Assembly: GCA_963681505.1 (NCBI GenBank)
Contig: OY811976.1
Span: 2,318,350 to 2,382,349, forward strand
Origin: Eunapius fragilis
Lineage: Eukaryota; Porifera; Demospongiae; Spongillida; Spongillidae
Direction: 5' to 3'
DNA: 64,000 nt
Numbering within the stretch: the stretch's first letter is position 1; every line of letters starts with the position of its first letter. The notes under the pieces were generated by a model. It was not told the DNA's origin. It worked only from the letters and a program-made list of their open reading frames with translations, and made no database searches. This document shows, one piece after another, positions 58,870 through 64,000 of this stretch. Position numbers and translations under genes: made by a program.

Positions 58870-58965
58870 CATTGTATGCAGTGATGGTGAGGTTAAGGTG
58901 TTTGTTGGGAGGTATGGAAACAGTGATGGTGGAGGTGTCTCCATATGATGGTGGGAGTGGCTTCA
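58870..58965 (-). pseudogene. FN3 half-exon copy
   Basis: Reverse-strand match to 37685-37780 (CCACTCCCACCATCATATGG, TCCATACCTCCCAACAAACA). The frame is not maintained over the full exon. Confidence 0.7.
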
Positions 58966-59189
58966 CAGGTGAATTATCATAATTATTATTATTTCTATAT
59001 TATTTAAATTGGACTTTCATTTAATTGTAACCATGACGAGACTTACGAGCTAAGGCATGTCGTCCAGAGGTGTGATAAGCATCTGACAATGGTACAATTA
59101 AATGTGTGCGTGTAAGTGAGCATTTTTATAAAGTGATCTGATAGGCACCCACTGTGTTTTTTTTTTTTTAAGCGTATTTTGTATTAAAA

Positions 59190-59252
59190 TTCCTGTGACA
59201 CCGGATGTATGCTCGTTTGGTTAACCTAATTAACGACGACCAATTTTAGCTC
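59190..59252 (+). repeat. 63-bp dispersed repeat, second copy
   Basis: Direct copy of 31200-31262; ends exactly where repeat A begins. Confidence 0.85.
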
Positions 59253-59922
59253 ATATCCAGAAATGCCCCATACATTGAAGGACATCCATAAAAAAATTCC
59301 AAATTGAATTCTATAAGATTTTAACATATAGCGGAATTTTTTTTCTTTCCACTATAAAAATTTGAGTTTCAGATTTTTATGGATTATGAAGTTAAAATCA
59401 AGATATGTTTTTTGATTACTACATAGTTGACGTATTTTTTTGGCGGGGGAGGGGGGGGGGGGTCGATTAACTAACTATTAAACGAGTTAACAATGTTTAT
59501 GAGCAATTATAATCCTCTCACCAATATAATATAAATAACCTGATGACCGCTGACTTTCGATGTTTAGTGGAATATTGAAATCTAACCCTGGTAGGCAACC
59601 GCGAAGTAAGACATCACTTTATTATCTAAAATGGACCACGACACTGATACCTGCACACTACGGCAGCAGCCGGCGTCAGCGACGGGGGTGATTCAGGTTA
59701 GGCCAGGTACGATAATTTGGGGGGGTGGGGGGGAGTTACTGTCCGCTTCAGACCCAATACGAAAAGCGGGGGCCCTATAATTGTTTGGCATAGGGCCTAC
59801 TCTATACGTTATCGTTATTACCGGTTACAATTTTGGCCGAGGAGGGTGAAGCACCCGGAGCACCCTCTCTGGGATACGTTAGCTTTGGCTATATACTTGT
59901 AACCGTTAATTATTAACGATAA

Positions 59923-62900
59923 GGCCACTCCAAGTGGTAATCCTGTTTCTCATCCAACCATTATTGAATTTCAGAGCGGGCGGGCGGGTTTTCAGCATCT
60001 CGGAAACCGTGGGTGTGGCTTATTCGGTACATTACGTATATATGAATTTTCTGACTCGAAACCAATTTTCTAATACCACAATCAACACAGAAACGAACGT
60101 AATAAAACAAAACAATGCAATGAAATCTCAGTTACTTCTTAGAAATGGGAGGCTTGTTCTTGCAAACATCACACTGTGGAAGGTATTGCTGAACGGCATC
60201 CATATTTCCCATCATTGGTTCAGCACAGTACACACATATAGCAGGATACTTTGCAACATAGTAGAGCTTTTCAACAGGCTCTCTACATGAAATATTACGA
60301 GTGTATACATCAGCCAATTTTCCCTCCATTTCTAAATCTTGAAGTTGTGCCCCACAAGTGAAAGAAAAATCATTAAGTATTTCTTCAAGCTTTTCTCTTT
60401 CTGCTGCCAACAACCTTTGTTTAGAGTACAATAACCTCCACATATTACATTCCTCACACTGTAGCATCATATCCACATTCTTTACATGCCTCAAGCTTGA
60501 AGCAAATGGAAGTGTCTTCCTACGCTTGTTTTTTTGTTTCAAAGATGGGCAGTAATCCTCAGAAGTTTTGGTTCCATATAAACTTGAGAATTGCTTATAA
60601 TGTCCATCTGAATCAGGAATAGGGTCAGGTATCCACTTTAACTGACTGAATATGTCCCTTGGTAGATTAGGAGGCTTGCATATATTGCATGCTGCATCTC
60701 CACATTTCTTAACTTGGAAACTGTACTTTCGCTCAGTACAATGAAGTGATACAAACTTTGTAAGCAGTGGTAAGCCCTTTAATAATGCTTTTGTTATAGA
60801 TTCCATTGATGAAATGGGTTCTATTACCTTTAACACACTCATCATTTCACCAATCATTTCTTCACTAGCAGCATTTAGAATGGTAAACTTTTCCTCTTTC
60901 AACTCAAGTCGTCCAAACAGCATAGCAAGAAGTGACTTAACATGTGAAACACTGTCAATGGCCATTGACTTAAAATCTGCACTCTCAGTTGCCTTTTTTC
61001 TCAGATCCTTCAAACTTTTACATCGCTGAGCAGTTTTTTCAAATTCATCATCCATTTTCTCCCTCATAAGTCCAACACACTGTAAACCAAGATTCAAAGT
61101 GGACATAATCCTCTCAACAGGATTGCTCCATGAGTGACAGAGAGCTGTATGTGCAGCACACAGGAAATCGAGATCATGTTTTAAAAATAATGCTACTGAT
61201 GAGAGCTAGTTGCACTGATAGGAACGTGACACGGTGATCAGGCCCTCCATCAGTATACAATAATACAATCTTTTTCTCCTGCTGCAAGCTACTGAGAATA
61301 GAAGAAAGTTCAGTCATATGACGAATTGGTGATGAAGATTCAAATGCTGCATCTTTCAATGAAACATAAACCTTCCCACGATACCATGATTCTGTGATGT
61401 CTTGTGGTATATTGTTCATCAATACTACACTTGGAATCATACTGAACTTTGTTAAGTCATGATCAGCAACATCAAAACTACTTCCCACTTTCACCATTAC
61501 TCTTCTACCACGCTCTGCTGCTGCCACTGGGAAGCCTGGCTCACCAATCTTCATTCGATGTTTATCATCCATACAAAACATATGTGAATGTTCTCTGAAT
61601 CTAATAGTAAACTCTTTAACATATCGAAATATTGCTGCAGTGTAATGAGCATCTTCATGGGTTTTTCTAAACTGCCTTGCCTGAACCATAAATCGAATGT
61701 TCAATCGACCAGTATACTGTAGAGCAGTCTTTGTTGTTTTGCACTTTGGCCAAAACTGCAGTCTGATCCATTCATCACTAGGGATTAGTGTTCCTTCTGC
61801 ACATCGAGCTTTGACCTGCTCTCGAAAGTCACGAATGGAAATTGCTATTGAGAGATGAGTGACAAGTGAATGCCTTCTATCATCAACAGCTGTCCCTACA
61901 CCTTCATTAATACAAGTTGCTGCCTCGTTCCAAAATACATTGTACTTAGTCTTTTTTTCAGGATTCTTCAATTCTCGCAAATCAAAGATGGTACCAGGTT
62001 CTTCAGGTTCCATTTCAATGAATTGCTTTACCCTTAGATCTAGTTCTTCTTCTTCGGCAGTGTTTGCTGCTGATGCATCACCCGTTAGATCACAATAAAA
62101 GTAACGCAAAACTGATGGCTTAATAGAGGGTGCAATTCGTCCAAACTTGGTGAACATTGCTCGACGCATTGCTCGTGTGTGAAATGTTGGTACATTATTT
62201 TCAATGAGATGAACAACTTGTTGACTATGGGAAAATGCATCTGACATACTTTCAGCTTCAGATATTCGCCAAATAAAGTGCAAATTACCCTTCTTGTTTC
62301 CAGGTGTATGTGAACATAGTATAGTGGGAAATTCTAAACCATTTTTTTGCAAGCTTTGCAAAAAATTATATCTATTTCGTGGATCATCTGGACACAGATC
62401 ATTTAAAAACAAATATTCATATTCATTCATGTTTTTCAAAATACTGTTTAGCTGCAAAAATAAAGGAAATACAGATCTTGTTGAAACAATGTATTTAATT
62501 TGCATAGATTCTGATATATCCCTTACAGGGATTGGCAATGTGTGATTAAATTTAACCTTTTTAACTTGACTGTCTAGATATTCTGCATACTGCAATATGC
62601 TACAAGCAAGTGACTGAACTTCACTGAAGTATTTTGACCATGGCTCACTCTTCCAATTATTTCCCTGTAATATGTCAAACATGGAAGATGAAATTGCATG
62701 TAGTGACTGGCTGCACAAATTATTTAGCTTCCTCTTTGCATGTTTGGACTTCTCTGGTAAATTATATCCACAAAATGATTTAAACGTTGATGGAACTGGA
62801 CAAAACCGTGCTGTCATTGTATCCTGATGACCATCTATAGTCCACAGGCAATTACACATAACACTTACAAAATTTAAAGATGACTCTTCCTTACCAACCA

Positions 62901-63484
62901 GCTTATTAGCCTGAAGAAAGTCAATAAGGTCATTAAAGAGCTCATCCTTCCTATTTTTAACTAGCTCTAGCTTTTTGGGATAACATGCATTACATCTGGC
63001 TGGACTGGCCATCAGTACATCAAATGCATTTCTACAGACGGGAACGCTAGTGGTTTGCGGTGAAAGCACACATTGTACCTTTTCTACATGGTATCTGAGA
63101 AATCCACCAAACATGTTTGCTGCAATACGTAGTGGAACATTCAGCTCAATGTTGTCGAGTGCCTCCTTCGAACGTCCAAGAAGTGCCCCACGAAGAATCC
63201 ACTTCTCAGCCGGTCCTCTACTGCCGCTTGGCAAATATTTTTGCACTGTTGATACAAAATATTGTTCAACGGTGCATTCAGCCACATTTTCTGCCGAGAT
63301 TGTCCACGGGACGACGAGACTGTTGCTAGAGACACACAAAACGCTGCAATTGATCAATGCTTCCATTTTGAAAGGTTAATTAAACTCATTACGCATGCGC
63401 AGTGGCGCGGTTTCTGAAAATCGGCAATTTTCAATAATAGACGCGGGCGGGGGATGAGAAACAGGATTACCACTTGGAGTGGCC
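59923..63484 (-). mobile_element. DDE transposon with 33-bp terminal repeats and TAA duplication
   Basis: The two ends are identical over 33 bp, starting GGCCACTCCAAGTGGTAATC. TAA occurs directly outside each end (59920-59922, 63485-63487), and the empty site in repeat A at 19.65 kb has a single TAA-like target. The 3562-bp element contains one minus-strand gene filling most of it. TAA (TWA) duplications are classical for PIF/Harbinger, but the protein does not look like a Harbinger transposase to me. Superfamily undetermined. Confidence 0.9.
60132..63366 (-). pseudogene. Large DDE-like transposase, single frameshift
   Basis: ATG at 63366. The first frame runs 730 codons to 61174, and the second continues to the stop at 60132; a one-base slip near 61190 separates them. 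Conserved-looking blocks: CNACYPKK (Cys pair, about residue 123), FCMDDKHRMKIGEPGFPV (first Asp candidates, about 600), LLYTDGGPDHRVTFLSVQ (second Asp, about 706) and, in the second frame, SWSNPVERIMSTLNLGL (Glu about 45 residues later). The C-terminal part has several Cys pairs (CGDAACNICKPP, CEECNMW, CVYC, CDVC), probably zinc binding. Total near 1070 residues. Family not named from memory; similar unnamed proteins are common in cnidarian and sponge genomes (recalled, not searched). The element fills 59923-63484. Confidence 0.75.
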
Positions 63485-63902
63485 TAACGTATTTGCTGTG
63501 TGCCAAACAAAGGGCCCCCACTTTTTGTATCGGACCTAAAGCGGACAGAACTCCCCCCCCCCCTCCCCAAGGGCGTAGCAAGTTTTAAGGGTGGAGGGGG
63601 GGGGGGGGGGGGGGGGGGAGAGGAAGGGGGCTAATTATGGTTGGGGATTTAGACCCGCGATACGACAAGCGGGGTGTGTGTGTGTGTGTGGGGGGGGGGG
63701 GGCTGATTATGGTTGGGGGTTTATAGTCCCGCGATACCACAGTGGAGGTGGGGGGAGGTGTACACTTCAGGCACAATACGAAAGGCGGGGGGGGGGAGTT
63801 GCTTAGCGGAAGAGGGGAAGGTACCTTACATGAAAGGGCAACTCTATGATCTATTGAATAGCGAGCGCTTTACAATTGATTATAACGACTTCAGAAATTT
63901 TA

Positions 63903-64000
63903 ACAAGTAAATAAAAACATTCTCTACGAGAAAGTTGGTGGGATATAGGATTTGATTATGACAATGGTGGTGTAAAAAGCAAGGAAACAAGGTCTTATCA
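63903..64000. repeat. Foldback MITE, truncated by the window end
   Basis: Starts CAAGTAAATAAAAACATTCT and continues GTTGGTGGGATATAGGA, TGGTGGTGTAAAAAGCAAGG as in the 17410 arm. It interrupts repeat A after AAATTTTAA. Confidence 0.8.

Larger units (their letters stand above)
57050..59005 (-). repeat. Segment B, inverted copy with insertion
   Basis: Inverted match to 29672-31193, interrupted by the element 57546-58176. Includes a copy of receptor exon 5 (58600-58830) and an FN3 half-exon (58870-58965). Confidence 0.85.
59253..63902. repeat. Repeat A, inverted copy interrupted by a transposon
   Basis: 59253-59922 and 63485-63902 together match 19330-20331 in inverted orientation. The transposon 59923-63484 is inserted between them, and the right end is cut by the foldback MITE at 63903. 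Confidence 0.85.

Noticed and set aside
61859-63379. Plus-strand frames of about 80-110 residues
   Set aside because: They are shadows opposite the transposase gene.
59923-63484. Assigning the transposon to PIF/Harbinger from its TAA duplication
   Set aside because: The protein lacks the layout I would expect of Harbinger (short DDE protein plus a Myb-like partner gene); duplication length alone is not enough.

Overview
The window looks like an intron-containing invertebrate genome, most consistent with a demosponge or another early-branching metazoan. Reasons: small exons bounded by AG/GT signals, an Ig/FN3 single-pass receptor gene, long (CA)n/(GT)n arrays, and a dense mix of hAT, piggyBac, Ty3/gypsy, Gmr1-like and foldback elements. 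No rRNA, tRNA, CRISPR or bacterial operon was seen. The sponge assignment is inference from the general character of the sequence, not from a marker gene.

Layout. 0-12 kb: two decayed copies of an intron-bearing integrase-core gene (about 1.8-4.0 kb on +, 8.6-11.6 kb on -). The second copy is split by a hAT element (8797-11042). Between them lie a tentative minus-strand gene (exons at 5.4, 6.1 and perhaps 7.9 kb) and a 1-kb minisatellite. 12-19 kb: Z-DNA-prone GT/GC tracts and a ~175-bp macrosatellite split by a 3.58-kb insertion (14357-17940), which carries a charged repeat protein gene and a 291-bp foldback with identical 130-bp arms. 19-31 kb: G-rich repeat A, a TTAA-flanked piggyBac-like element (20748-21954), protease-like remnants, a minus-strand multi-exon hypothetical gene (about 22990-24596), a ~180-bp satellite, and duplicated segment B holding dead receptor exons. 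31-35 kb: mostly unrecognised.

35.6-56 kb is the receptor locus on the + strand. One gene copy reads through eight phase-compatible exons (35623-39149) to a tyrosine-rich tail, and an alternative, also phase-compatible tail lies downstream (39346-45738). A 5.0-kb Gmr1-like LTR element, in which integrase lies upstream of reverse transcriptase, sits in the intron of that second tail. A second, decayed receptor copy (48.3-55.3 kb) is split by a DNA element with 7-bp target duplications, itself invaded by a nearly intact 4.6-kb Ty3/gypsy element.

56-64 kb: inverted copies of segments B and A. The B copy carries a 631-bp hAT-like insertion with a perfect 8-bp target duplication. The A copy carries a sharply bounded 3562-bp DNA transposon with 33-bp identical terminal repeats, a TAA duplication and a large DDE-like transposase with one frameshift; I could not assign it to a named superfamily.

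Most notable: (1) micro-insertions of 17-28 bp consisting only of inverted ends CATAGATA..., two with perfect 7-bp target duplications, sharing ends and duplication length with the 48.5-54.2 kb element; (2) the 59.9-63.5 kb transposon; (3) the Gmr1-like domain order; (4) the receptor with alternative tyrosine tails.
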